Assembly (NCBI GenBank): GCA_964534175.1
Contig: CAZHNS010000006.1
Location: forward strand, 40,009 to 104,008
From: JAFGHJ01 sp964534175
GTDB taxonomy: Bacteria; Hydrothermota; UBA3072
Direction: 5' to 3'
DNA length: 64,000 nucleotides
Made by a program: the position numbers and the translations under genes
Notes under the pieces: model-generated
The model's input: the letters and a program-made list of their open reading frames with translations, nothing else
The model's database searches: none
Told to the model about the DNA's origin: nothing
Shown here: positions 8,590-15,948 of the stretch, piece by piece
Layout of the letters: the number at the start of each line of letters is the position of its first letter
Position numbering within the stretch: position 1 is the stretch's first letter

Positions 8590-8620
8590 AAGACCTCCCT
8601 TTTGTAAGGTTTGTTTAGTT

Positions 8621-8648
8621 ATTATAAGCTTTTGAACTTAAATGTCAA
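8621..8648 (-). promoter_or_regulatory. Perfect consensus sigma-70 promoter
   Basis: Minus-strand TTGACA (8643-8648), 16 bp, TATAAT (8621-8626). The predicted start near 8614 gives a 25-nt leader with GGGAGG for the outer-membrane gene. Both hexamers match the consensus exactly. Confidence 0.85.
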
Positions 8649-8698
8649 GGGTTTCAATACTTTTGGTGAACTTCTTTTCAGATGAAATTACAATAATG

Positions 8699-8730
8699 AA
8701 AAAACGGAATTTTTTCAAATTCCGTTTTTT
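8699..8730 (-). terminator. Rho-independent terminator, copy 1
   Basis: Perfect 14-bp stem (8699-8712 with 8717-8730; core ACGGAATTT), loop TTTC, with T-tract. It serves the minus-strand gene ending at 8791. The same terminator occurs 699 bp away at 9398-9429 as part of a tandem duplication. Confidence 0.9.
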
Positions 8731-8752
8731 CATTTGCTGACTTTAAGTAATA

Positions 8753-8788
8753 AAGAACAGATGGCGCCGAGAATAAAATTCTGTCCTT
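8753..8788 (-). other. Stem-loop just after a stop codon, copy 1
   Basis: AAGAACAGA (8753-8761) opposes TCTGTCCTT (8780-8788). In the minus-strand RNA the one mismatch becomes a G-U pair. The duplicated copy (9455-9490) is fully paired, which suggests the structure is maintained. Confidence 0.55.
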
Positions 8789-8790
8789 AC

Positions 8791-9273
8791 TTACTGAAAG
8801 TAGTGAACTGTGCCGATGACTATTTTATCGGTATTAGGTAATCCTTCTTCGGAATTTATGGTAAACTGGTTTCCTATTCTTATTGCATTTTTTTGCGTAA
8901 TGAAAATTTCAAGACCAGCATCGATTGGAAGAACCATTGCGTCATTGGCAGCGCCGCTAGAATATATGAATGATGCTCCACCATAAAGCCCAAACATCGG
9001 GCTAAGTGAGAAGTGGTATAGAGCACCAAGACCAAATCCAACTGCCACATCTACGTCTTCAACTGTTGTAACCCAAATACTAATGATACCGTCTATCTCA
9101 AGAGCATCCATTATAAAATAGCCAGCGTTTGCTTCCAACATATATGTTAAATCGTCGGCAAGTATATCAGAGGTTCCGCCACTGAGAACTGTTACTGATT
9201 TTGTACCGGCTGGAATCTGCGCAAAGAGACCCAGCGCACAAACTAACATTAAAACTGCTAAAATTTTACGCAT
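8791..9273 (-). CDS. Small outer-membrane protein, tandem paralogue A
   Basis: About 160 aa with signal peptide MRKILAVLMLVCALGLFAQ and a probable beta-barrel body of alternating strands (IDGIISIWV, VGFGLGALYHF, LYGGASFIY) ending in VIGTVHYFQ. ATG at 9279 lies only 1 nt after AAGGAGG; the in-frame ATG at 9273 is 7 nt away and is the likelier start. It is paralogous to the next gene upstream (9496-9972): signal peptide, UTR hairpin and terminators are almost identical, while the mature parts have diverged. Function unknown. Confidence 0.75.
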   Translation of the reverse strand: MRKILAVLMLVCALGLFAQIPAGTKSVTVLSGGTSDILADDLTYMLEANAGYFIMDALEIDGIISIWVTTVEDVDVAVGFGLGALYHFSLSPMFGLYGGASFIYSSGAANDAMVLPIDAGLEIFITQKNAIRIGNQFTINSEEGLPNTDKIVIGTVHYFQ

Positions 9274-9301
9274 AAACATTCCTCCTTAGGGATTTTGTTT
9301 T

Positions 9302-9318
9302 AAGGCACCATCCGCCTT
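9302..9318 (-). promoter_or_regulatory. 5'-terminal mRNA hairpin, copy 1
   Basis: AAGGC and GCCTT arms enclose a 7-nt loop. The hairpin begins at the predicted first nucleotides of the transcript, a position known to protect mRNAs against 5'-dependent decay. The same hairpin is present at 10002-10018. Confidence 0.5.
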
Positions 9319-9325
9319 GCTTGAA

Positions 9326-9354
9326 ATTATACGGAGAAGCCTTTCTTTAGTCAA
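9326..9354 (-). promoter_or_regulatory. Predicted promoter of outer-membrane paralogue A
   Basis: Minus-strand TTGACT (9349-9354), 17 bp, TATAAT (9326-9331). The predicted start is near 9319. Confidence 0.75.
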
Positions 9355-9397
9355 GGTTAAAAAGTTGATAGAGCGAGAAAGTTAATACCTTATAATA

Positions 9398-9429
9398 AAA
9401 AAACGGAATTTTTTCAAATTCCGTTTTTT
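9398..9429 (-). terminator. Rho-independent terminator, copy 2
   Basis: Same 14-bp stem and TTTC loop as at 8699-8730, ending the minus-strand gene whose stop is at 9496. Confidence 0.9.
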
Positions 9430-9454
9430 TTATTTTAACTAACTTTAAGTAATA

Positions 9455-9490
9455 AAGGACAGATGGTGCCGAAAGTAAATTTCTGTCCTT
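9455..9490 (-). other. Stem-loop just after a stop codon, copy 2
   Basis: AAGGACAGA (9455-9463) pairs perfectly with TCTGTCCTT (9482-9490), immediately 3' of the stop at 9496 on the minus strand. Matches the copy at 8753-8788. Confidence 0.55.
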
Positions 9491-9495
9491 ACTTA

Positions 9496-9972
9496 CTAAA
9501 AGTAGTGAACTGTACCCAGAACTATATTAAGGGTATTGTCTGCGCCTTCTTCGAGAGCTAAGGTAAACTTGCCGCCGACTCTTACTGCATTGTTAGAAGT
9601 TAAGAAAATTTCGAGACCAGCGTCGATGGGAACAGCCATAACACCATCAAAGGCGGTCATATATGTGAACGCAGCACCGGCATAAGCACCTAACATAGGG
9701 CTAAACGGTAAGTGATACATAGCGCCGATACCGAGTGTAAATCCCATATCTCCCATATCTTCATTACTGTCAATTCCGAGAATAGCGTCTATCTCGAGGG
9801 CATCCATTAAGAATAAACCGCCGTATACATCAACATCATATTCAAAATCACCATCGCCAAGGAGATCGCTGGTTGAACCGGTAAGAACTGCTACGGATTT
9901 TGTACCGGCTGGAATCTGCGCAAAGAGACCCAGCACACAAACTAACATTAAAACTGCTAAAATTTTACGCAT
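9496..9972 (-). CDS. Small outer-membrane protein, tandem paralogue B
   Basis: About 158 aa. The signal peptide is identical to paralogue A except for one residue (Val for Ala), and shared blocks are IPAGTKSV, MDALEID and PIDAGLEIF. The mature part is a predicted small beta-barrel. As for A, ATG at 9978 is too close to AAGGAGG and ATG at 9972 is preferred. It has its own promoter, 5' hairpin, post-stop hairpin and terminator, so each copy is a separate unit about 700 bp long. The duplication is old enough for the proteins to differ but the regulatory parts remain nearly identical. Confidence 0.75.
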   Translation of the reverse strand: MRKILAVLMLVCVLGLFAQIPAGTKSVAVLTGSTSDLLGDGDFEYDVDVYGGLFLMDALEIDAILGIDSNEDMGDMGFTLGIGAMYHLPFSPMLGAYAGAAFTYMTAFDGVMAVPIDAGLEIFLTSNNAVRVGGKFTLALEEGADNTLNIVLGTVHYF

Positions 9973-10001
9973 AAACATTCCTCCTTAAGGATTTTGGTTT
10001 C

Positions 10002-10018
10002 AAGGCACCATCCGCCTT
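10002..10018 (-). promoter_or_regulatory. 5'-terminal mRNA hairpin, copy 2
   Basis: AAGGC/GCCTT stem with the same 7-nt loop as at 9302-9318, near the predicted mRNA start (about 10022). Confidence 0.5.
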
Positions 10019-10028
10019 TTATAGAAAT

Positions 10029-10056
10029 ATTATATTGAAAAAATCTTTTTAGTCAA
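10029..10056 (-). promoter_or_regulatory. Predicted promoter of outer-membrane paralogue B
   Basis: Minus-strand TTGACT (10051-10056), 16 bp, TATAAT (10029-10034). Confidence 0.75.
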
Positions 10057-10099
10057 GGGTAAAATTACAAATAAACCTAATTTTCTTATAGTGCTTAGC

Positions 10100-10127
10100 T
10101 TGATTTTAGTATAAAGTTATATAAAAT
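10100..10127 (+). promoter_or_regulatory. Leaderless promoter of pgeF
   Basis: TTGATT (10100-10105), 16 bp, TAAAAT (10122-10127), then 6 nt to ATG at 10134. No Shine-Dalgarno is present. Confidence 0.6.
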
Positions 10128-10133
10128 TAAAAT

Positions 10134-10799
10134 ATGTCAAATTTGAAAACATGGAAGAAAAGAATAAAAAATAAAAAAAAATGGTACGAATTTTCTTTTG
10201 ATTCAAAAGTGAAATTAATCCAGGGCACAAAATATTTTAATCCCCTGCGCGAGGTTAAAGGCGAGTTCATTGATCTCTTGCAGATTCATTCTTCTGTTAT
10301 ACATAAAGCGAGAGTCGATATAAAACTGGTTGGAGATGGTTTATTTACAAGTAAAAGAGGTCTTAATTTATCTGTAAGGACTGCGGACTGTCTTCCAATT
10401 GTCTTTTATCATCCGAAAGGAATACTCGCGCTCCTCCATGCGGGATGGAAAGGAACTGCTCTCATGATTACTAAAAAATTTTTGTTTACGATGAAAGAAT
10501 TATATAATTTGGAATTTAAAGATTGGGAAGTTTCTCTTGGTCCCAGTATCAATCCTGAAAATTATGAAATAGGAAAAGAAGTATTTGAATTTTTTTATAA
10601 ATTTAATATAGAGGGTATAAAAATAAGAAATGAGCGTTATTTTCTAGATCTTGAAGAATCCAATATCAAGATTCTAAAAAAATACGGTGTTAGTAAAATT
10701 TATCCGTTTCCTGAGAGAACTTATTCTTCGGAACTTTTTTATTCGTATAGGAAAGGGGATACTGAAAGGAATATAACGGTTGGAGTTATTGAACCGTAG
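10134..10799 (+). CDS. pgeF: PgeF/YfiH family peptidoglycan-editing factor (laccase-domain purine nucleoside phosphorylase)
   Basis: A 221-aa member of the multicopper-oxidase-like YfiH family. Family hallmarks are LQIHSSV, SVRTADCLPIVF and ALLHAGWKGT, which supply the metal-binding His and Cys residues, plus a late LGPSINPENYEIG stretch. Members have been assigned purine nucleoside phosphorylase/adenosine deaminase activity and a peptidoglycan-editing role in E. coli. It is cytosolic, without a signal peptide. The start codon follows the -10 box by 6 nt, so the mRNA should be leaderless. The gene stands alone; mazG downstream has its own promoter. Confidence 0.88.
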   Translation: MSNLKTWKKRIKNKKKWYEFSFDSKVKLIQGTKYFNPLREVKGEFIDLLQIHSSVIHKARVDIKLVGDGLFTSKRGLNLSVRTADCLPIVFYHPKGILALLHAGWKGTALMITKKFLFTMKELYNLEFKDWEVSLGPSINPENYEIGKEVFEFFYKFNIEGIKIRNERYFLDLEESNIKILKKYGVSKIYPFPERTYSSELFYSYRKGDTERNITVGVIEP

Positions 10800-10873
10800 T
10801 ATAGTGAGTAGGGAGCATTTAGTAGTATAAAATAAATTTTCCATCTGAGTATATCCGTGTTTATCCATGGCTA
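10800..10873. repeat. Intergenic phrases of the TAGTGAGTAG and CCATGGAT types
   Basis: The short spacer before mazG contains TATAGTGAGTAGGGAG and, at 10852-10873, the reverse complement of a TAGCCATGGATAAACACGGA phrase that matches the arm at 5827 with few changes. No gene is visible. Confidence 0.5.
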
Positions 10874-10906
10874 ATTGTAGAAAATAGCAAGGTTTGAAAA
10901 ATAAAG

Positions 10907-10934
10907 TTGACTTATAGGCGTTTCCGCTTATCTT
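10907..10934 (+). promoter_or_regulatory. Leaderless promoter of mazG
   Basis: TTGACT (10907-10912), 16 bp, TATCTT (10929-10934), then 7 nt to ATG at 10942, with no Shine-Dalgarno. Confidence 0.65.
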
Positions 10935-10941
10935 TCTTTTT

Positions 10942-11655
10942 ATGAATGAATTTTTAGAACTTGTGAAAACTTTGAGAAAGAAATGCCCCTGGGATAAAGA
11001 GCAGAGCCTGAAAAGCCTTATACCCCAATTAATCGAAGAAGTTTACGAACTTAATACAGAAGTCCTTGAAGGTAATATAGAAAACATTATTGAAGAATTC
11101 GGAGATGTTTTTCTCACTGTTTTTATGATGGGAGTTATATTGGGAGAGGACGGAATTCCTTTTGATAAAATAATAGATAAGGTCTCAAAAAAAATGATTG
11201 CGCGACACCCGCATGTTTTTGGAGAAGAAGAAGCAAGTTCCGCTGAAGAAGTTTTGGAAAAATGGGATAAAAGGAAAGGAAAAAAGTGGAAAATTGGAAG
11301 TGGTTTGCCAGCTCTTTTGCGTTCGTCTAAAATTCAGAACAAAGCTTCAAGGAAGGGTTTCGATTGGGATAATATCGGAGGAGTTTTCGAGAAAATAAAC
11401 GAAGAGCTTGAAGAGTTGAAGAATTCAAAAGATGAAGTGGAGAAAATCGAAGAGTTAGGCGATATATTATTTGCCGTTGCCCACCTTGGAAATTTTCTAA
11501 ATATCAATCCAGAAATCGCTCTGCAGCGAGCAAATGACAAATTTGAGATTCGTTTCCAAAAACTAGAAGATATGTTAAAGGATAGAAAATTTAGTGATTT
11601 TTCAATGCAGGAACTCGAAGAGATGTGGCAGAAAACTAAAAAAATTAGCACATAA
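10942..11655 (+). CDS. mazG: MazG nucleoside triphosphate pyrophosphohydrolase
   Basis: 237 aa with two MazG domains. The first has CPWDKEQSLKSLIPQLIEEVYEL with the E-E-x2-E metal site and a later EEFGDVFL, plus the ARHPHVFGEE signature. The second repeats the pattern (INEELEEL and EELGDILFAVAHL). MazG hydrolyses NTPs, including damaged ones, to NMP and pyrophosphate, and in some bacteria affects ppGpp levels. It is cytosolic. The promoter is of the leaderless kind. The next gene, a surface propeller protein, begins 13 nt later with its own AAGGAGG and is probably cotranscribed. Confidence 0.93.
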   Translation: MNEFLELVKTLRKKCPWDKEQSLKSLIPQLIEEVYELNTEVLEGNIENIIEEFGDVFLTVFMMGVILGEDGIPFDKIIDKVSKKMIARHPHVFGEEEASSAEEVLEKWDKRKGKKWKIGSGLPALLRSSKIQNKASRKGFDWDNIGGVFEKINEELEELKNSKDEVEKIEELGDILFAVAHLGNFLNINPEIALQRANDKFEIRFQKLEDMLKDRKFSDFSMQELEEMWQKTKKIST

Positions 11656-11668
11656 TTAAGGAGGAACT

Positions 11669-13705
11669 TTGTTTCTACTTTTACTTTCTGTAACTGTAAA
11701 CACAAGTAACCTTTATTTGAGAACGGATTTATTTAGAAGTAGCGTATACTCTAATAGTATTTATATCTCTACTGATAATGGCGGCTTGATTTCTTTTGAT
11801 CCCGAGGACAGCAGTTGGAATTGGATAAATTCAATTTCTGGTCTTCCGAGTAATGAAACAAGAGATCTTTTTCTTATAGGAGATTCTGTTCTTATTTTAT
11901 CGAAAGGTGGTATTACTATATTAGATGAAAACCTTAATTTAATAAATTATCAAGACTTTAATCCCCTTTTTTTCGTAGCTGATACTAATCCAGATTGCAT
12001 CTATGTACATAAAAATAATGTGATACTTGGAGGAGAAAAAGGTGTTCAATGGTTCAGTTTAAATAGTTTCGGAAACCTCAGACGTGAAGTAGAGCACGAA
12101 GAATACAATTTTAAAGTTTTTGAAATTTTTCCCCTTGACACCTGCTATTTACTCGGAACCGACAGAGGAGTTTTCAAAGCAGATTCTAATTTTGAAGACA
12201 CTACTATTATTGATCCTTCCGGAGAGACATATTCCATCTTTGTTTTCGAGGGTTCTGTATGGGCAGGAGGTAGCTGGGGTTGCAAGGAAATTACAGGTGA
12301 TTCAGCGGTTTTTTCTGAAGATACAGTGTGGGTTATTGGAGAGATCGAAGGAGATATTTATATCGGGTCCAAGAGAGGTCTTTATAGATATGAGGGCGAT
12401 TGGCATAGAATTCATGGGGGAGATGTGCGAGGATTTGCCAGACTTTTACCGCATGGCCTTAGAGCCTCTGTTGTCAGGGGTAATGGTATTAGATTCCAGG
12501 GTTCATCCGATTATATTCATCCTCCCGGGCTGGCTTCAAATATGGTGACAGATATGGTTCAAACTCCGGATGGAAAAATTTATTTAAGTCATAAAAACAC
12601 AAGAAAAATTTCCGTTTTTGATGGAAATACTTGGAAGGTTCTTAACAGTGGAAATACCTGGGGTTTTCCCGGTGGTAGTCTCTTTAATTTAGAATCAGAT
12701 TCCCAGGGTAGAATATATTTTGGTTTCTGGTACTGGCGAGATGTCCCCATTTTGTTCTGCTGGGATACACAGAATGATACTATGCCTAGGCCTATCGAGA
12801 TTCCAATCGTTTCTGCTACTACTGTTACCGGTATGTTTGTAGATAGTAATGATGATTTATGGCTTGGCATCCTGCGAACTTATGACTACGTCTATGGCAA
12901 TTGGGTTTTAAAGATGCATCGGGTGAATGGAGATTCGTTTGAATGGACTACATATCAGGATCCCACAATTGCATGGAAACGGGTTTTTGCTGAAGGTGCT
13001 ATAGGTGTGTACTGTGGAAATTCTCCGACTGGTGGAGGAACGGGTATCCATGTTTTGTATGATAGCGGAGCATTTGAAGACATGGAGGGAAATCTCGGTG
13101 CGAGCACGATTTCGATGTGTTCAGACCTTGAAGGTAATATTTGGGCTGGCTTGGAAGACAAACTTGTTTATATTTCAGGCAATAATGTGGAAAGAATAGA
13201 AACGTCGAACAGGTTTGATGGATTAAATGTTGATTTCCAGGGAGGAATATGGTGTTATAATAGCACGGAAGGATTGAGTTATCTTAATCCCGAAGGAAAT
13301 TGGGAATCTTTACCCCAGGAGTTGAGAGAAATACAATCTTTTACCTTTAATGATATTGTTTCACTTATTCATTTTACTGAGAATAATAATCTTTTTGTTT
13401 GTACTTATAATGGTTTGTATGCATTTGACCTTGATTTTAATTTACCCGATTCCGGTGAAGTTAACGTTTATCCCAATCCCTTTAATTTTGAGAGGCACAA
13501 TAAGCTAAACTTTTCTGCGAGTGACCTTGGAGGTAAAGACTTATTTATTTATGATGTAATTGGTGATGTGAAAGGAGTGTATGAAGTACCCTCTGGGAAT
13601 AATGTTTTTTCGATTGATGTCGATTTATCTTCCGGTTTATATATGTTTTTTATCGCCGAAGGGGGTAAGGTGATTTATAAAGGTAAATTCGTCGTTGTTA
13701 GATAA
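11669..13705 (+). CDS. Secreted beta-propeller protein with type IX secretion C-terminal sorting domain
   Basis: 678 aa. A short hydrophobic N-terminus (MFLLLLSVTVNTS) acts as signal peptide. The body is built of propeller-like repeats (DNGGLISFD, GTDRGVFKAD, GSKRGLYRYEG, DLWLGI, NIWAGLEDKL) resembling the two-component-regulator propeller family. The last 75 residues are a T9SS type A sorting domain (VYPNPFNFE followed by IYDVIGDV and SSGLYMFFI). It should be exported by Sec, then by the Por system, and attached or released at the cell surface. The TTG start follows AAGGAGG by 4 nt. No T9SS core genes are in the window, but two PorV/PorQ-like genes are. Ligand unknown. Confidence 0.82.
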   Translation: MFLLLLSVTVNTSNLYLRTDLFRSSVYSNSIYISTDNGGLISFDPEDSSWNWINSISGLPSNETRDLFLIGDSVLILSKGGITILDENLNLINYQDFNPLFFVADTNPDCIYVHKNNVILGGEKGVQWFSLNSFGNLRREVEHEEYNFKVFEIFPLDTCYLLGTDRGVFKADSNFEDTTIIDPSGETYSIFVFEGSVWAGGSWGCKEITGDSAVFSEDTVWVIGEIEGDIYIGSKRGLYRYEGDWHRIHGGDVRGFARLLPHGLRASVVRGNGIRFQGSSDYIHPPGLASNMVTDMVQTPDGKIYLSHKNTRKISVFDGNTWKVLNSGNTWGFPGGSLFNLESDSQGRIYFGFWYWRDVPILFCWDTQNDTMPRPIEIPIVSATTVTGMFVDSNDDLWLGILRTYDYVYGNWVLKMHRVNGDSFEWTTYQDPTIAWKRVFAEGAIGVYCGNSPTGGGTGIHVLYDSGAFEDMEGNLGASTISMCSDLEGNIWAGLEDKLVYISGNNVERIETSNRFDGLNVDFQGGIWCYNSTEGLSYLNPEGNWESLPQELREIQSFTFNDIVSLIHFTENNNLFVCTYNGLYAFDLDFNLPDSGEVNVYPNPFNFERHNKLNFSASDLGGKDLFIYDVIGDVKGVYEVPSGNNVFSIDVDLSSGLYMFFIAEGGKVIYKGKFVVVR

Positions 13706-13737
13706 TTTTATACCGGAATTATCATATTCTGTTTTTT

Positions 13738-13772
13738 AGGTGAGCGGATAGCGGTATGCAGATTGCGGAGTT
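13738..13772. repeat. Intergenic phrase of the AGCGGATAGCGG type
   Basis: GTGAGCGGATAGCGGTATG followed by CAGATTGCGGAG, directly upstream of a promoter. A related phrase lies at 56655-56728. Confidence 0.45.
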
Positions 13773-13786
13773 TCAATCTTTTTTAC

Positions 13787-13814
13787 TTGACAAAAGGGTT
13801 CTCTTTTCTATAAT
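13787..13814 (+). promoter_or_regulatory. Leaderless promoter of the hypothetical-purE-purC operon
   Basis: Exact consensus TTGACA (13787-13792), 16 bp, TATAAT (13809-13814), then 6 nt to ATG at 13821. Confidence 0.8.
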
Positions 13815-13820
13815 GAAAAT

Positions 13821-14408
13821 ATGAATGAAAATAGAAAGATATCGGAAGAGCGGTTTCAACATTTAACTGCATTAATGTTTAATTTACCTTACGAAGATGA
13901 GTTTCGGCGAGTTAAGGTAAAAACAAAAGAATTGGATTTATTTTTGAAAGAGGTTGCTGAAGGCGGAATAAAGGACAGTAAAGAGTTTCTAAGCGAAGGT
14001 ATTAAGCGAACAATGACCAATGCTCTTCTTTCAATAATTAAAGAGAAATTAAAACGATTTGCTGAAAAGTATCAAGATGACCCTAAGGGTGAAGCGGCAT
14101 TCATGGTACTTCAATTTCTATATAACGATTTACCCCTGGAATCGAATGCCTTTTTTATTGTCATTTTTGTAAGAAGCGCACTTAATAGGCCCCTTGCAGA
14201 TAATAGTAAGGTTTGGACTTTTCTATACGAGTTTTTACCTAAAAAAATTGAAACGGGTAATACAGAAAATATAGAAAAACCTAAGTTTAAGGATGTTTCA
14301 GATGAAGAGTTTGAAGAAAAGAAATCCGGACTTCTTACGCCGAAGGGAAAAGTTCTTAAGAAAAAGGAAAAATCAAGAATTATAATACCCGGTGGAGGTA
14401 ATAAATAA
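13821..14408 (+). CDS. Conserved-looking hypothetical protein at the head of the purE-purC operon
   Basis: 195 aa, soluble and charged, with no signal peptide. The first 150 residues look helical (LTALMFNLPYEDEFRRVKVKTKELDLFLKEV and the FAEKYQDDPKGEAAFMVLQFLYNDLPLES region); the last 45 are a lysine-rich, probably disordered tail. I do not recognise the family. It is preceded by a consensus promoter with ATG 6 nt after the -10, so it is probably leaderless. Only 5 nt separate it from purE, so it is expressed with purine synthesis, but no function can be deduced. Confidence 0.7.
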   Translation: MNENRKISEERFQHLTALMFNLPYEDEFRRVKVKTKELDLFLKEVAEGGIKDSKEFLSEGIKRTMTNALLSIIKEKLKRFAEKYQDDPKGEAAFMVLQFLYNDLPLESNAFFIVIFVRSALNRPLADNSKVWTFLYEFLPKKIETGNTENIEKPKFKDVSDEEFEEKKSGLLTPKGKVLKKKEKSRIIIPGGGNK

Positions 14409-14413
14409 AGATT

Positions 14414-14884
14414 ATGGCTAAAATATTGATTATTATGGGTTCTGGGAAAGACCTGGATTTTGCAAAAAAGATTGAAAAAATTGTGAAAAAATTCGGAGTA
14501 AATTGTGAATTGAGGATTGCCTCAGCCCACAAAACTCCTGATAAAGTTATTAAAATAATAAAGGACAACAAGGGAAAAGAAACTGTATATATTACAATTG
14601 CGGGAAGAAGTAATGCTTTGAGTGGTCTTGTGGATGCCAATACTACGGGGCCCGTAATAGCGGCACCCCCATATTCAGACAAATTCGGAGGTGCAGATAT
14701 CTTTTCTAGCCTCAGGATGCCAAGCGGAGTTGCACCAATGGTTGTACTTGGTGCAGAACAGACTGCGCTATCTGCTGTTAAAATACTTGCGCTGAAAAGT
14801 AAAGATTTACAGCAAAAGATTTTTAAATATCAGGAAACTTATAAGAAAATGATTGAAAAGGCGGATGGGAAAATAAATGGGTAG
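14414..14884 (+). CDS. purE: Class II PurE: phosphoribosylaminoimidazole (AIR) carboxylase
   Basis: 156 aa. It has the PurE fold motifs GSGKDLDFAKK (9-19) and SAHKTP (37-42). The CO2/substrate loop reads AGRSNALSGLVDANTTGPVIAAPP (63-86, with R65, S66 and N67), and SSLRMPSG follows (98-105). Usual bacterial class I enzymes have AGGAAHLPGM here. The AGRSN and SSLR-PSG pattern belongs to class II, the form of animal PAICS, which carboxylates AIR directly with CO2 and needs no PurK. The gene overlaps purC by 8 nt. No purK is present in the window. Confidence 0.88.
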   Translation: MAKILIIMGSGKDLDFAKKIEKIVKKFGVNCELRIASAHKTPDKVIKIIKDNKGKETVYITIAGRSNALSGLVDANTTGPVIAAPPYSDKFGGADIFSSLRMPSGVAPMVVLGAEQTALSAVKILALKSKDLQQKIFKYQETYKKMIEKADGKING

Positions 14885-15884
14885 CGTAAAGAATCTTTCT
14901 GTTATTGAAGAACCCACCGAAAGTAAATCAGGAGTAGGTTTTTTTGAATTTTCTGATAGGTATTCGGTTTTTGACTGGGGTGAAATGCCGGATCATATAC
15001 CAAATAAAGGTTCATCCCTTGCGATAATTACTTCTCATTTTTTCGAAATTTTAAGAAAGAGAGGTATTCCTAACCATTATCTTGGGGCTGTAATTAACGC
15101 TGAGAGCTTTGATCTTGATGAAGTTGATAAGCCTTTTAACACGATTAAAGTTAAGCTCGTGCGCGTTGTAAAACCCAAGAGGAAAAATCGAGGATATGAT
15201 TATTCGGTTTATAAAAATGTTTCAAAAAATTTTCTTATTCCGATGGAATGTATTTATAGGAATTCTGTGCCTGAAGGTTCTTCTTTCTGGGAAAGATATA
15301 ATAGGGGAGAGATCAAGTGCGAATACGAAATAACTCCAAATGTCACTTTAGAAAAACCCATTCTGGATGTGTCTACAAAATTGGAAGAGACCGATAGATA
15401 TTTACAGTGGGAAGAAGCAAGAGAGATTTCTAATCTCGATCCAGACCAAATTGAAGAAATAAAAAGTTTGCTATCAAATGTTAACGATATAATTACAGAA
15501 GAGACAAAAAAAGCTGGTATTATTAACCAGGATGGAAAGTTGGAATTTGCAATTGATGCCAGGGGATTCATTATGGTGGTCGACGCTTTGGGTACCCTTG
15601 ATGAATGTCGTTTTATTTTTAATGAAATTGCTTTAAGCAAGGAAATATTACGTAAACACTACAGAAAATCTAAGTGGTATAAAGAAGTTAAGAAGGCAAA
15701 AGAGAAGAAAGAAAAAGACTGGAAGTCTTTTGTTAAGGTCCAACCGGACCCTTTGCCTGTTAAGTTGAAAAAAGTAGTTTCACAAATGTATCAATCAGTC
15801 GCAAACTTGATTTCAGGAAAAGAATTCTTTGACGTACCTTCACTGGATAAAATAGTCAAAAAATTGTCAAAGCTCGTTGATTAA
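14877..15884 (+). CDS. purC: SAICAR synthetase (phosphoribosylaminoimidazole-succinocarboxamide synthase)
   Basis: 335 aa, in the size range of the longer PurC forms. Visible family motifs are FEFSDRYSVFDWGEMPD (residues 22-38), IPMECIYRN (VxRxY-like region) and KLEFAIDARGFIMVVDALGTLDE, which corresponds to the metal-site region. It ligates aspartate to CAIR with ATP, the step after PurE, so the two overlapping genes form a two-step cassette. The C-terminal 80 residues are lysine-rich and longer than in the E. coli enzyme. Confidence 0.92.
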   Translation: MGSVKNLSVIEEPTESKSGVGFFEFSDRYSVFDWGEMPDHIPNKGSSLAIITSHFFEILRKRGIPNHYLGAVINAESFDLDEVDKPFNTIKVKLVRVVKPKRKNRGYDYSVYKNVSKNFLIPMECIYRNSVPEGSSFWERYNRGEIKCEYEITPNVTLEKPILDVSTKLEETDRYLQWEEAREISNLDPDQIEEIKSLLSNVNDIITEETKKAGIINQDGKLEFAIDARGFIMVVDALGTLDECRFIFNEIALSKEILRKHYRKSKWYKEVKKAKEKKEKDWKSFVKVQPDPLPVKLKKVVSQMYQSVANLISGKEFFDVPSLDKIVKKLSKLVD

Positions 15885-15885
15885 T

Positions 15886-15945
15886 AAACACTTATCACTT
15901 AATCCTTAACTCTTGCACTGCAACTTTGCGTTGCTTCTAATCCTA
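15886..15945. repeat. Dispersed intergenic repeat (ACTTATCACTTAATC type), copy 1
   Basis: AACACTTATCACTTAATC (15887-15904) is identical to 21443-21460, and the following 40 nt of both copies share phrasing (TTGCACT, CTTCTAATCCTA versus CTTCTGATCCTA). It lies between convergent genes. Confidence 0.65.
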
Positions 15946-15948
15946 TTG

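Noticed and set aside
12120..12548. 142-codon plus-strand frame within the T9SS cargo gene
   Set aside because: Out-of-frame shadow; the main frame has continuous propeller repeats and a sorting domain.
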